Assembly (NCBI RefSeq): GCF_006542375.1
Contig: NZ_CP038143.1
Span: 1,798,001 to 1,862,000, forward strand
Direction: 5' to 3'
DNA from: Oecophyllibacter saccharovorans
Lineage (GTDB): Bacteria; Pseudomonadota; Alphaproteobacteria; Acetobacterales; Acetobacteraceae
Length of the DNA: 64,000 bases
Shown here: positions 1 to 10,120 of the stretch, piece after piece
Layout of the letters: every line of letters starts with the position of its first letter
Numbering within the stretch: position 1 is the first letter of the stretch
Notes under the pieces: generated by a model
Database searches by the model: none
Seen by the model: the letters and a program-made list of their open reading frames with translations, nothing else
Told to the model about the DNA's origin: nothing
Translations under genes and position numbers: made by a program

Positions 1-644
1 TGGAGGGCGTTGTCGGTTAGGCCCATGATGCGGAGATGATCAGTGCTTGGATGGCCGGTGGTATTGGGCGCCATGTCCGACATGACCAGATCAGCGCGTC
101 CGCCCAGCATCTTCTCCAGGCGCTCGGGCATGTCGTCAGCCATGAAATCCCCTTCGATGATTTCTGCCCCTGGTACGGGATCAACGGGAAGAAGATCCAC
201 GCCGACAATTTTTGAACGCGGGGCGCGTTTGGCTGCAACCTGTGCCCAACCGCCTGGCGCCGCTCCCAGATCGACGATTTTCATGTCAGGCTGGAAAAAA
301 TGGAATCGGTCATCCATTTCCATCAGTTTGAAGGCTGCGCGTGAGCGCCAGCCCTGCTGGCGGGCCGCATTGACGTAAGGATCATTGAGCTGGCGCTGTA
401 GCCAGCGGACCTGCGCTGTTGTGCGGCCGCGTGCTGATTTGACCTTGACCACCTTGTTGCGCAGGGTGCGGGAAGCGCTGGTATCCTGGTGCGGATCGCG
501 CATGCCCGGAATGCGGCGGGAGCGCAGAGGCTTGCCCGGAATGCGTTTCGAGGAGCCTGTTCTGGCAGTCGGCACTGCTGGGGCGGACGCTGCTTTTTCC
601 GGCTGGTCTGTCGGGCCCTCTGCGGAATCAGGGGTGTTATCCAT
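1..644 (-). CDS. rlmE: RlmE (FtsJ/RrmJ) 23S rRNA uridine-2'-O-methyltransferase, C-terminus cut by window edge
   Basis: Predicted SAM-dependent methyltransferase that modifies the 2'-O of a uridine in the 23S rRNA A-loop during 50S maturation. The reading frame starts at 644 (ATG, preceded by GGAGGACC with good spacing) and runs off the left edge, leaving about 214 codons. Visible family features are an N-terminal basic tail of about 60 residues (longer than in enterobacterial RlmE), WRSRAAFKLMEM, the SAM-binding motif VDLGAAPGGWAQVA, GVDLLP, and the catalytic-region motif VMSDMAPNTTGH. The remaining C-terminal part lies outside. The family assignment is firm; the long basic N-terminus is read directly and probably contacts rRNA, which is inference. 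Confidence 0.93.
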   Translation of the reverse strand, partial: MDNTPDSAEGPTDQPEKAASAPAVPTARTGSSKRIPGKPLRSRRIPGMRDPHQDTSASRTLRNKVVKVKSARGRTTAQVRWLQRQLNDPYVNAARQQGWRSRAAFKLMEMDDRFHFFQPDMKIVDLGAAPGGWAQVAAKRAPRSKIVGVDLLPVDPVPGAEIIEGDFMADDMPERLEKMLGGRADLVMSDMAPNTTGHPSTDHLRIMGLTDNAL

Positions 645-884
645 GAGAGGTCCTCCAGGAAGATGGCAGAGCCCGCGCTGCTTGAGCGAGGGGCAGGAAT
701 GAAACCAGGTGGGGGAATTATTGTCTCCCAGGCCAGAGAAGGGCAAGGGGCATCCGCTGGAGCGGAAGATTATCTGGGGGTTGCGCAAGACAAGCACAGA
801 AAATCTCAGGAAAGATCCCAAAAACAGCTTGCGCTCTTTTCTGGAGGAGTCTAGAAACCACTCAACGACGCGAATGTCGCCGCT

Positions 885-958
885 TGGGAGATAGTTTAGC
901 GGTAGAACTACCGGCTCTGACCCGGTCAGCCCTGGTTCGAATCCAGGTCTCCCAGCCA
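885..958 (+). tRNA. tRNA-Gln (anticodon CTG)
   Basis: A 74-base cloverleaf with encoded CCA. The acceptor stem pairs TGGGAGA with TCTCCCA. The anticodon stem ACCGG/CCGGT closes the loop CTCTGAC, giving anticodon CTG (reads CAG, glutamine). The T stem CCTGG/CCAGG encloses TTCGAAT, and the D arm contains AGCGGTA. A strong hairpin terminator follows about 40 bases downstream. It stands alone, not in an rRNA or tRNA cluster. Confidence 0.95.
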
Positions 959-1000
959 GTTTAATGCTTAAGCGCCAATTGATATGAGTTAGAGATCCTA

Positions 1001-1029
1001 AAGCTTCGGTCATAACCGAAGCTTTTTTT
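1001..1029 (+). terminator. Rho-independent terminator after tRNA-Gln
   Basis: A perfect 10-bp stem (AAGCTTCGGT pairing with ACCGAAGCTT) around the loop CATA, followed by a run of T. It lies 42 bases past the tRNA 3' end and would terminate its transcript. The rest of the 959-1260 gap shows nothing else I can support. Confidence 0.9.
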
Positions 1030-1260
1030 GCGCTCTGTCCTCTGTGTACTCTGCGCCATTGAGCTTTTATAAACCCTGTCTCCAAATCACTGGCCGCTCC
1101 TGCTTCTTGGGTGGTAGTTGCAAGGTTTCAAAAGGTAACTGCGTCTTCGCGGCCACAGTGCTGTTGAAGAGAAGGGCGGCTGGTGGGCAGCAGGTTTATC
1201 TCAGGGTTTTCTGGGCCTATTGAAGAGAAAAGAAACGGTTTATTTCTCTCGAGGCTGCTT

Positions 1261-1878
1261 ATGAAACGCCCGGTTTCGGTCCTTGCACTGGCCTGTTCAG
1301 CTCTCCTCCTTACAGGAGAGGGGCTGCGAAAGGCCTGGAGTGTGGCTGATACGACATCCGTGCCTGGCGTGACGGTTCCAGACACCCCTGAAACGATCAA
1401 GATCGTTCCAAGGGCCTATGAAGGCAGGAAACCGGAAGCCACACTGATCGGCAATTGGACCCTGCATTTTGGAACGCTGCCTGAACTGATCTTTCAGTCT
1501 GATGGCAATATGGTGGAAGTTTACGGTCTGAGGCCCGAAGAGGATATCGTGCGGGCTTCGCTCATCGTGCACCTCGAGCATAAGCTGGCCGGATGTTACA
1601 GAGGCAAGATCTGGGTGGTATTCGGCAATGGCGACCGCTTTCCCTCCAGGGTTTCACCGGGTTGCACTGAAATACGCCTGATTGCGGCTAATTTCGGGGC
1701 TTACGAGGAAATCGGCAAGGCGATTGAAGAAGCGCTGCCCACGGCCATTGAACAGGGCAGAAATGTGATCCGGCTCAAGGCGCATGGTGTCAAGGCCGAT
1801 ATCCAGCGTTTCCGGCGCGGCATCCGACCTGTCATCGTCGAGCGGGTAACGAGTGACGGTCTGCAGAAGGCTGAGTGA
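1261..1878 (+). CDS. Exported protein of unknown function
   Basis: A 205-residue protein I do not recognise. The frame is open from GTG at 1183, but the ATG at 1261 is preferred because it gives a clean N-terminal export signal: two basic residues, then a hydrophobic run VSVLALACSALLL. The Cys in that run does not fit a lipobox and sits too early, so an SPI signal or an uncleaved anchor is more likely than a lipoprotein. The mature part (residues 60-150) looks beta-rich, with GNWTLHFG and LPELIFQSDG. Two Cys (in AGCYRG and SPGCTE) are about 20 residues apart and could form a disulfide in the periplasm, which is inference. It stands alone between the tRNA and guaB on the same strand. Confidence 0.6.
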   Translation: MKRPVSVLALACSALLLTGEGLRKAWSVADTTSVPGVTVPDTPETIKIVPRAYEGRKPEATLIGNWTLHFGTLPELIFQSDGNMVEVYGLRPEEDIVRASLIVHLEHKLAGCYRGKIWVVFGNGDRFPSRVSPGCTEIRLIAANFGAYEEIGKAIEEALPTAIEQGRNVIRLKAHGVKADIQRFRRGIRPVIVERVTSDGLQKAE

Positions 1879-2023
1879 GAGACGATGACGGTCGCATTGT
1901 TTCCTGACCGATCAGGACCATTATGGTTCTGGTCAGGACGGTTGCAAAGCGTTATGAAATCCTGCCAATGGCCCGGCGCCTCAGGGGTGAGTGGCTACAC
2001 GGACGATCGCCAGGGTACCATGA

Positions 2024-3553
<1,530 letters not shown>

Positions 3554-3638
3554 GGAAACCCCGTGCGCATGGTGCGGCGGAAACCATTGTGTGCAGAGAT
3601 GCAGAGCGGAAGCAGATCAGAAAGGTACGGTAGCGGAC

Positions 3639-4952
3639 ATGACCCCAGAAGCCAGACTCTCAGCCGCTATTGAACTGGTATGCGCCATTCAGAGTGCCCC
3701 CCGCCGTCCGGCCGATGCCACGGCTAATGCCTTTTTCCGGGAGCGGCGTTTCATCGGCGGCGGGGATCGTCGCGCCATTTCCTCCCTGGTCTGGGATGTT
3801 CTTCGCGCCTGGCGCCGGCTGCATTGGCATCTGCGTGCCGCGCCTGAAGCACGCGGCCATGATATTTCGCCGCGTTTGCTGTGCGCAGCCATGCTGTTTT
3901 TCTCCGGCACGCCCCTGGCGCAGGTCCAGGCGCTTTTCAGCGGTGAGCGTTACGCGCCTTCCCGCCTGACTGAGCGCGAACGCCTCATGCTCGATGAGCT
4001 CCAGGGCCATACGCTGACGGAAGCCAAGCAGTCTCAGGCTGTTCAGCTGGAATATCCCGACTGGCTGACGCCCTATCTCGAGCAGTCCTTCGGTGATCAG
4101 GTGGCGCCGGAAATGGAGGCCATGCTGACGCAGCCAAGCTTGGACCTGCGGGTCAACCTGCTGCGCGGCACGCGTTCCGAAGCGCTGCGTGAGCTGCGAC
4201 GTGAGGGGTTTGAGGTGGAGGAGACCGAGCTCTCCCCCTGGGGGTTGCGCATGGGCGGGCGTCAGCCGGTGACTTCATCGCCTGTCTTCCAGGAAGGGTT
4301 GGTTGAAATCCAGGATGAAGGCAGCCAGCTGGTTGCCGCGGCAACGGACCCGAAACCGGGTGAGCGGCTGCTCGATTATTGTGCAGGCGCCGCCGGCAAA
4401 ACCCTGGCGCTTGCCATGCTGATGGAAAACCGTGGCCAGATCACCGCCTGTGACGTCTCGCAGGTGCGTCTTGAAGGGGCCGTCAAGCGGTTGCGTCGTG
4501 CCGATGTCCACAACGTCTCACGTCATCTCCTGGTTGAAGGGGACAAATGGGCCAAACGGCGTGCGGGCAGCTTTGATACCGTTCTCGTGGATGCGCCCTG
4601 TTCAGGCACAGGCACCTGGCGGCGCAATCCGGATGCGCGCCTGCGCCTGACCGAGCAGGATATTGAAGAGCTTGTGCCCAAACAGGCTGAGATTCTGGCC
4701 ACCGCCGCGCGTATGGTCAGACCAGGGGGCAAGCTTGTTTATGCTACCTGTTCATTGCTGGACGTTGAAAACTCGTTGCAGCTCAAGAACTTTCTGAAAG
4801 CGCATCCGGAGTTTTCCCTTGTCTCTCCCCAAGAGGCCTCCAAATTGCTGCCGCCAAAGCTTCAGGGGCAGGGGAGCTTTTCGCTTACCCCACGCAGTGA
4901 CGGCACAGATGGCTTTTTCGTGGGCGTCATGAAACGCCGGGAAGAGGCCTGA
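3639..4952 (+). CDS. rsmB: RsmB-type 16S rRNA (cytosine-5)-methyltransferase
   Basis: A 437-residue SAM-dependent RNA m5C methyltransferase, expected to methylate the cytosine equivalent to C967 of 16S rRNA. Residues 1-130 resemble the NusB-like RNA-binding domain of this family. The catalytic domain shows the SAM-binding stretch LLDYCAGAAGKTLALA, the motif IV Cys in VDAPCSGTGTW (residue 321) and the motif VI nucleophile Cys in YATCSLLDVEN (residue 371). Both cysteines required for the covalent mechanism are therefore intact. The ATG at 3639 was chosen over a GTG at 3591, although the Shine-Dalgarno evidence is weak for both. Substrate position is by family analogy; a related NOP2/Sun paralogue cannot be excluded. 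Confidence 0.9.
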   Translation: MTPEARLSAAIELVCAIQSAPRRPADATANAFFRERRFIGGGDRRAISSLVWDVLRAWRRLHWHLRAAPEARGHDISPRLLCAAMLFFSGTPLAQVQALFSGERYAPSRLTERERLMLDELQGHTLTEAKQSQAVQLEYPDWLTPYLEQSFGDQVAPEMEAMLTQPSLDLRVNLLRGTRSEALRELRREGFEVEETELSPWGLRMGGRQPVTSSPVFQEGLVEIQDEGSQLVAAATDPKPGERLLDYCAGAAGKTLALAMLMENRGQITACDVSQVRLEGAVKRLRRADVHNVSRHLLVEGDKWAKRRAGSFDTVLVDAPCSGTGTWRRNPDARLRLTEQDIEELVPKQAEILATAARMVRPGGKLVYATCSLLDVENSLQLKNFLKAHPEFSLVSPQEASKLLPPKLQGQGSFSLTPRSDGTDGFFVGVMKRREEA

Positions 4953-5135
4953 TTTCAGCTCAGGCGCTGGCTTGCGGCACAGGCCTGAAAGCTTACACCG
5001 CACACCTTTTTCTGAGCTTTCAGGAAACAGCCAGGTTTAAAAGACCGGGCGGGCAAAGAAGGCCTGGGGAAGCTGGCGGTTAGAATTCCACGCGTGAAAT
5101 ACGTAAAAATATGAATATGTGATGAAAATGACAGC

Positions 5136-6971
5136 ATGACGGCTTTCCAGATCCTTCTCGGTATTCTCATGACGTTCGGCGCCGGCATGGCGGCGCAATG
5201 GGTCGCCTGGCGTGCTCGCCTGCCGGCGATCGTTCTTCTGTTCGGTCTGGGCCTGCTCTTCGGTCCGGCCCTGGGATTGCTGCATCCCTCCGTCACGTTG
5301 GGAGACCTGTTCCATCCGCTGGTCTCGCTGCTCGTGGCCATTGTCGTGTTTGAAGGCGGCATGGCCCTTGATATCCGCCAACTGCGCGAAGCCGGGCAGG
5401 GAGTTGCGCGCCTGACAATGCTGGCCCTGCCGGTCAACTGGATTCTGGGGTCGTTGGCCGCTCATTACGTCGGGCATTTCGCCTGGGGCACCGCTTTCCT
5501 TTTCGGCGCCATCATCGTCGTGACCGGCCCCACTGTCGTGCTGCCCCTGCTGCGGGCCGCCAAGCTCAAGCCGCGCGTGGCCTCACTGCTGCGCTGGGAA
5601 GCGATCGTCAATGATCCTCTGGGCGCCATTCTGGCAGCGGTGGTTCTGCAGGTTCTGCTTCTGGAAGGCGGGCCCCATGCCGGCCGGATCGTGCTGCACC
5701 ATACGCTGCCCGACATGGCTCTTGCAGGGCTTGAAGCCATTGCGGCCGGCATTCTTCCCGCTTATCTGATCCGCTACCTGTTCCGGCATGACCTGATGCC
5801 CGAGATTCTAAAGGTGCCGGTCATCCTTACCCTGGCCCTTATCGTGTTTCAGCTTTGCACGATCGAGCTGGAAGGGGCGGGACTTATCGCCGTGACGATT
5901 TTCGGCATGACCCTGTCCAATCTGCATATCGCCGGCATGAACGAGCTGCGGCGCACCAAGGAATCCCTGGTGGTGCTGATTGTCTCCGTACTGTTCATTC
6001 TGCTGACGGCTGATCTGCACCGGAGCGTTCTGGAACGCCTTTCCATTCCGGTGCTCTTTCTCACCCTGAGCCTGATGTTCGTCGTGCGGCCATTGGGTAT
6101 TTTCCTGACCACGATCGGGACCAACATGACCTGGCAGGAGCGGGTGTTTGTCGGCTGGATCGCGCCGCGCGGCATCGTGGCCGCCGCTGTTGCCGGTGCG
6201 GCCGGGCTGAAGCTTTCAGCTGTTGGCTATCCCTCAGCTGACATGATCATGCCGGCTGTGTTCGCGTTGATTGCCGCCACGATGATCTGCAATGGCTTCA
6301 CGCTGGGGCCGCTGGCGCGCCTGCTGCACCTGTCGCAATCAACCGAGCATGCGCTGGCGATCGTGGGGGCCAATCCCTGGTCGATCGATCTGGCGGCCTG
6401 CCTCAACCGGGAAGGGGTGCCTGTGCTGCTGGTGGACAATCGCGCCCATGCCCTGTTTCCCGCTCTCCAGAAAGGCATTCCGGTCCTGAAGGCGGAGCTT
6501 CTTTCAGAATATGGCCAGGAATCCCTTGAAGAACGACCGGTGGATTATCTGGTCGCGGTGACGCGGGACTGTTTCTATAACGGCGTGGTCTGTGCGCACC
6601 TGGCTCCGCATCTGGGCCGCCAGCGCGTTTATCAGGTCAGTCCCGGCGTGGCGCGGCTTGATTTCTATCACGGCCTCTCCCGTGATGCGCGCGGCAAGGT
6701 CCTGGGCCTGCCAAGCTGGAGCTGGAGCCTGTTTGAAACCCGCTTCCAGAAGGGGTGGCGTTTTGTGAGCAAACGCGTCACTGAGGAAAATCAGGCGAGC
6801 TTGAGCAACTGCGATCACTGCATGGATATTCTGATGACCCGGCGCGGTGATATGTCCATCTGCTCAGAGGAAGATCCTCCTTCCCTGACCCCTCAACCGG
6901 GAGATCTGCTGGTCTGCATGATGCCCAAAGAGATGGTCGAGCAAACGGAAGCGGCCCAACGCGTCAGCTGA
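5136..6971 (+). CDS. CPA1-type sodium/proton antiporter with C-terminal nucleotide-binding-like domain
   Basis: A 611-residue inner-membrane protein. Residues 1 to about 395 contain roughly a dozen hydrophobic segments and the monovalent cation:proton antiporter signatures VVTGPTVVLPLLR and EAIVNDPLGA; the ion-binding Asn-Asp pair of the CPA1 (NhaP) group lies at residues 159-160. GWIAPRGIVAAAV is a further family motif. After residue 400 a soluble domain starts with EHALAIVGANPWSIDLAACL, which looks like a Rossmann-type TrkA-N/RCK module and could make transport responsive to a nucleotide or to ion load (inference). It stands alone on the plus strand. Likely role: Na+ or K+ extrusion and pH homeostasis, plausible for an acid-producing organism. 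Ion specificity cannot be read from sequence. Confidence 0.85.
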   Translation: MTAFQILLGILMTFGAGMAAQWVAWRARLPAIVLLFGLGLLFGPALGLLHPSVTLGDLFHPLVSLLVAIVVFEGGMALDIRQLREAGQGVARLTMLALPVNWILGSLAAHYVGHFAWGTAFLFGAIIVVTGPTVVLPLLRAAKLKPRVASLLRWEAIVNDPLGAILAAVVLQVLLLEGGPHAGRIVLHHTLPDMALAGLEAIAAGILPAYLIRYLFRHDLMPEILKVPVILTLALIVFQLCTIELEGAGLIAVTIFGMTLSNLHIAGMNELRRTKESLVVLIVSVLFILLTADLHRSVLERLSIPVLFLTLSLMFVVRPLGIFLTTIGTNMTWQERVFVGWIAPRGIVAAAVAGAAGLKLSAVGYPSADMIMPAVFALIAATMICNGFTLGPLARLLHLSQSTEHALAIVGANPWSIDLAACLNREGVPVLLVDNRAHALFPALQKGIPVLKAELLSEYGQESLEERPVDYLVAVTRDCFYNGVVCAHLAPHLGRQRVYQVSPGVARLDFYHGLSRDARGKVLGLPSWSWSLFETRFQKGWRFVSKRVTEENQASLSNCDHCMDILMTRRGDMSICSEEDPPSLTPQPGDLLVCMMPKEMVEQTEAAQRVS

Positions 6972-7145
6972 ACTGGTCGGGGTCGGGCAGATCGGTCTGC
7001 GTCTGTGGCCAAGCGTGCAAGGCTCTGACATAATTTGCCGCTATACCTTTCGGGACCGTATGATCTGCCAATCTCCCTTCAGCTTGCCTCAAAGGCAGTT
7101 GGCAGGACTGCTCAGGAAACTGATCAACAGCAAACAGGAAGCCTT

Positions 7146-7859
7146 ATGACCGCCTGGCGCCCCATTCTGGTAGTCGATGATGATGATGCCCTGCGTCCCC
7201 TGCTGGCAGCACAGTTCCGTTCAGGCGGCGGAATGGCCGTGCAGGAGGCGAGGACCATTGAGGAAGCACGTCAGCTTCTGAATGCGCCTGATGCGCGCTT
7301 TGATGCCATTCTCCTGGATGTCACCCTGCCGGATGGTGATGGGCGGGATTTCTGTGCCGAATTGCGAAAGACAGGTCACCGGATGCCGATCATCATGCTG
7401 ACAGGGTCGGATGATGAACATGACATCGTTCGGGGATTGGATGCCGGGGCCAATGATTACGTTGTCAAACCTTTCCGCATGGGCGAACTCCAGGCCCGTC
7501 TGCGGGCCCAGCTCCGCTTGTTTGAAAACAGTGAGGATGTCGTTTTCGAAATCGGCCCTTATGAATTCCGGCCGGCCAAGAAACAGCTTCTGGACCGGAC
7601 CAACGGACAACGCATTCATCTCACTGAAAAAGAAACGGCCATCCTGAAATTTCTCTATCGTGCTGAAGGCGCGCCCGTCGCCCGGCAGGTTCTGCTCAAT
7701 GAAGTGTGGGGTTACAACTCTGCTGTTACGACCCACACATTGGAGACCCATGTCTATCGCCTGCGCCAGAAAATTGAGCGCGATCTGGAAGGCGCCAAGC
7801 TCCTGGTGACTTCGGGGGGCGGATATTGCCTGGCCCTGCCGCGCGAGCGGCAAAGCTGA
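7146..7859 (+). CDS. OmpR/PhoB-family response regulator
   Basis: A 237-residue two-component regulator. The receiver domain (residues 5-120) has the acidic pocket DDDD at 11-14, phospho-acceptor Asp58 in LLDVTLP, Thr86 and Lys108 in VVKPF. A winged-helix DNA-binding domain follows (about 135-235), with LTEKETAILKFLY, the recognition region THTLETHVYRLRQKI and the wing GGGYCL. The start at ATG 7146 is supported by GGAAG seven bases upstream; the frame extends further but without a better signal. No histidine kinase lies beside it in this window, so its partner must be encoded elsewhere. Signal and regulon are unknown. Confidence 0.92.
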   Translation: MTAWRPILVVDDDDALRPLLAAQFRSGGGMAVQEARTIEEARQLLNAPDARFDAILLDVTLPDGDGRDFCAELRKTGHRMPIIMLTGSDDEHDIVRGLDAGANDYVVKPFRMGELQARLRAQLRLFENSEDVVFEIGPYEFRPAKKQLLDRTNGQRIHLTEKETAILKFLYRAEGAPVARQVLLNEVWGYNSAVTTHTLETHVYRLRQKIERDLEGAKLLVTSGGGYCLALPRERQS

Positions 7860-8048
7860 GCGCCTGCAAGCGGAAAACCGGGTGGAGAATCTGATAGGCG
7901 CGCAGAAAAATTTATGGCAGAAATGCAGCGCCGGAGAAGATGAACAGGCGCGTGGCTGCTGAAGAGGCTCTGCCAGTCAGACAGCTTACCTAGGTGCCGC
8001 TTGCGGCGGAGCCCTTGGGATTGTGAACAAGACTGGAGGAGTGGTCGG

Positions 8049-9041
8049 ATTTCTCGCCGTGTTGTCAAATTGCTGATCGGGTGTCTGGTTGGCGCGGTGT
8101 TTCTGGCCCTTGTTCTGCATCATGTTGATGTTCGCAAGGTCTGGCATGAAATGCTGCGGGCCCATCCCGGGCCACTGTTACTGGCCTGTCTTTTCCTGCT
8201 GCTGGCTTACTTGGTCCGGGCTGAGCGCTGGTATCTGACCCTGCGGGCGGTCAATTCCTCCCTGGCCCGAATGGGCACGACCGGCATTTTCATGATGGGC
8301 ATTGCCGCCAACTGCATTCTCCCTTTCCGGCTGGGAGATTTCATGCGGGGCACGATGTTCAATCGGCGCCTGGGGGTCAATGCCTCGGGTGCGCTGGTGA
8401 CTATCCTGGTGGAAAAGATTATTGATCTGCTCACCATCATTCTCGCCGGCGGCATCGCCCTTATGGCGCTGCCTAAGAAAGCGACGGCGGAATTTCATGG
8501 CGTGGGCGGCGGCATCGTTCTGATGGTCGGTCTGGGGCTGGTTCTGTCGCTGTTTTTCATGAAATACGTCCGTGCCATCGTGATCTGGATGGTGGAAGTG
8601 ATCCTGCGCGCCGCTCCCGGTCCCCGTGCGCGTATTAGTGCTCTGGCCGGCGAGGCTTTTGATGCGCTTGATATGGTGGCGCATCCGAAGATGCTCCCCG
8701 TCCTGCTGGGATGGTCGGTAGTGTCATGGGGTTTGGAAGGCTGCGCTTTCTGGGAAGTGGCGCGTGCTATGCCGGTACTGGCTGACCCTTCAGCCGCCTG
8801 GGTCGCCATGCCGGTCGCGACCCTTTCCACCGCTTTGCCCGGCACGCCTGGCTCGGTAGGCACCTTCGACTTCTTTGCAGCCCGTACCATGCGGCTTCTG
8901 GGAAATTCCCATAACGCTTCAACAGCTTATGCGTTTCTCGTGCATGCGACGGTGCTGCTGGTGCCGGTAGTTCTGGGGGGCGGTTTCTTTATCGTCGATT
9001 ATCTCAGGAAACACGTTTTCCACAAAAACACTTCCAACTGA
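8049..9041 (+). CDS. Flippase-like integral membrane protein (lysylphosphatidylglycerol synthase TM family), apparent ATT start
   Basis: About 330 residues with some eight hydrophobic segments and the family-typical motifs RAERWYLTLRAV, LPFRLGDFMRG and ILVEKIIDLLTIILAGG. The family (AglD/MprF membrane-domain-like, UPF0104) includes lipid or polyprenyl-linked substrate translocases; the substrate here is unknown. The frame is open from TTG at 8001. The best ribosome-binding site (CTGGAGGA, 8033-8040) instead points to an ATT codon at 8049, which yields the short basic N-terminus before the first membrane segment that is normal in the family. TTG at 8001 or TTG at 8070 are alternatives. It is convergent with xthA. 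Confidence 0.8.
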   Translation: MSRRVVKLLIGCLVGAVFLALVLHHVDVRKVWHEMLRAHPGPLLLACLFLLLAYLVRAERWYLTLRAVNSSLARMGTTGIFMMGIAANCILPFRLGDFMRGTMFNRRLGVNASGALVTILVEKIIDLLTIILAGGIALMALPKKATAEFHGVGGGIVLMVGLGLVLSLFFMKYVRAIVIWMVEVILRAAPGPRARISALAGEAFDALDMVAHPKMLPVLLGWSVVSWGLEGCAFWEVARAMPVLADPSAAWVAMPVATLSTALPGTPGSVGTFDFFAARTMRLLGNSHNASTAYAFLVHATVLLVPVVLGGGFFIVDYLRKHVFHKNTSN

Positions 9042-9087
9042 TCCGCGTGCTGCGGCGCACTGCTGGAAGAGACTGCGCAGAATATTT

Positions 9088-9924
9088 TTACAGTGCCAGG
9101 GTTGCACAGACCGGAACGTGATCGGACGGACGTTCCCAGTCGCGCACGTCTTTGAGAACGCTGATATCGGTAAGGGCTGGTAACAGGTCTGGGGTCAGCC
9201 AGATATGATCCAGCCGTCGCCCGCGATTGGACTTGCGCCAGTCCCGGTTGCGATAGGACCACCAGGTGAACAGAGCGGTCGGCTCAGGGATGAAGTGACG
9301 CATGGCATCCTGAAATCCTGCTTCCATCCAAGCCAGGAGACGCTCGGTTTCAGGCGGGGTATGGCTGACGATCTTGAGAAGCTGCTTGTGGCTCCAGACA
9401 TCATGCGCAAGTGGGGCGATGTTGAGATCGCCTACCAGAACGCACCGTCTGGGCGGATGTTTTCTGAACCAGGCAGCTGTTTCTTCAATGAAGGCCAGCT
9501 TATGGGCAAATTTTTCGTTCTGGAGCGGATCGGGCACATCTCCGCCCGCAGGCACATAAAAATTATGCACCCGCACGGCCCCCGACCCTGTTTCCACGTC
9601 AGCAGCCACATGGCGGCAATCGCTGCGCCCGCACCAGAGGGGCAGATCCTCTACAGCCCTCAGCGGCAGCCGTGAGAGAATGGCCACCCCATTATAACCC
9701 TTCATGCCCTGGTAATGCAGGTGAGCGTATCCCAGCTTCCTGACCTCTTCATGGGGGAAGAGGGGATCGGGGACCTTTGTCTCCTGAAGACAGATGACAT
9801 GCGGACGCCGCTCAGCCGTAAGGCGTGCCAACAATGGCAGACGCAGACGGAGTGAATTGATGTTCCAGGTCATCAGCTGCAGGGCCTGGGAGTTGGAAAC
9901 GGTGTCTGTCATGTCATCTGTCAT
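9088..9924 (-). CDS. xthA: Exodeoxyribonuclease III / AP endonuclease
   Basis: A 278-residue enzyme of the exonuclease III (EEP) family that cleaves DNA at abasic sites and has 3'-5' exonuclease and 3'-phosphatase activities in base-excision repair. The active-site set is visible in order: MTWNINSLR (metal-site Asn), CLQETKVPD (metal Glu), YNGVAILSR, VLVGDLNIAP (catalytic Asp and Asn) and the C-terminal SDHVPV (Asp-His pair). The frame is open further upstream to 10107, but that stretch lacks family similarity; ATG at 9924 (or 9912) is the likely start. Convergent with the membrane protein gene on its 3' side, 46 bases apart. Confidence 0.93.
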   Translation of the reverse strand: MTDDMTDTVSNSQALQLMTWNINSLRLRLPLLARLTAERRPHVICLQETKVPDPLFPHEEVRKLGYAHLHYQGMKGYNGVAILSRLPLRAVEDLPLWCGRSDCRHVAADVETGSGAVRVHNFYVPAGGDVPDPLQNEKFAHKLAFIEETAAWFRKHPPRRCVLVGDLNIAPLAHDVWSHKQLLKIVSHTPPETERLLAWMEAGFQDAMRHFIPEPTALFTWWSYRNRDWRKSNRGRRLDHIWLTPDLLPALTDISVLKDVRDWERPSDHVPVCATLAL

Positions 9925-10120
9925 CAGGGGCCTGAGAGGTGGCGGAAAAAGAGGGAATACTTCTGGAGCGGCTGTGCCTGAGATGAAAGAAAAAAGGAAA
10001 TCACGCGTATTTCTTTTTATAACTTTGATAATTCGTTTTTCTTTCCCATCTGTATGGGAGAGCTCGGGAAAAGTAGCCAAAGGGTAGAGCGGATAAGCGT
10101 GTACCAACCATTTCCATAAA

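Noticed and set aside
489-894. Plus-strand frames overlapping the 5' end of rlmE
   Set aside because: They are antisense to the rlmE N-terminus or lie in its upstream region, and their translations are Arg/Gly-rich without motifs.
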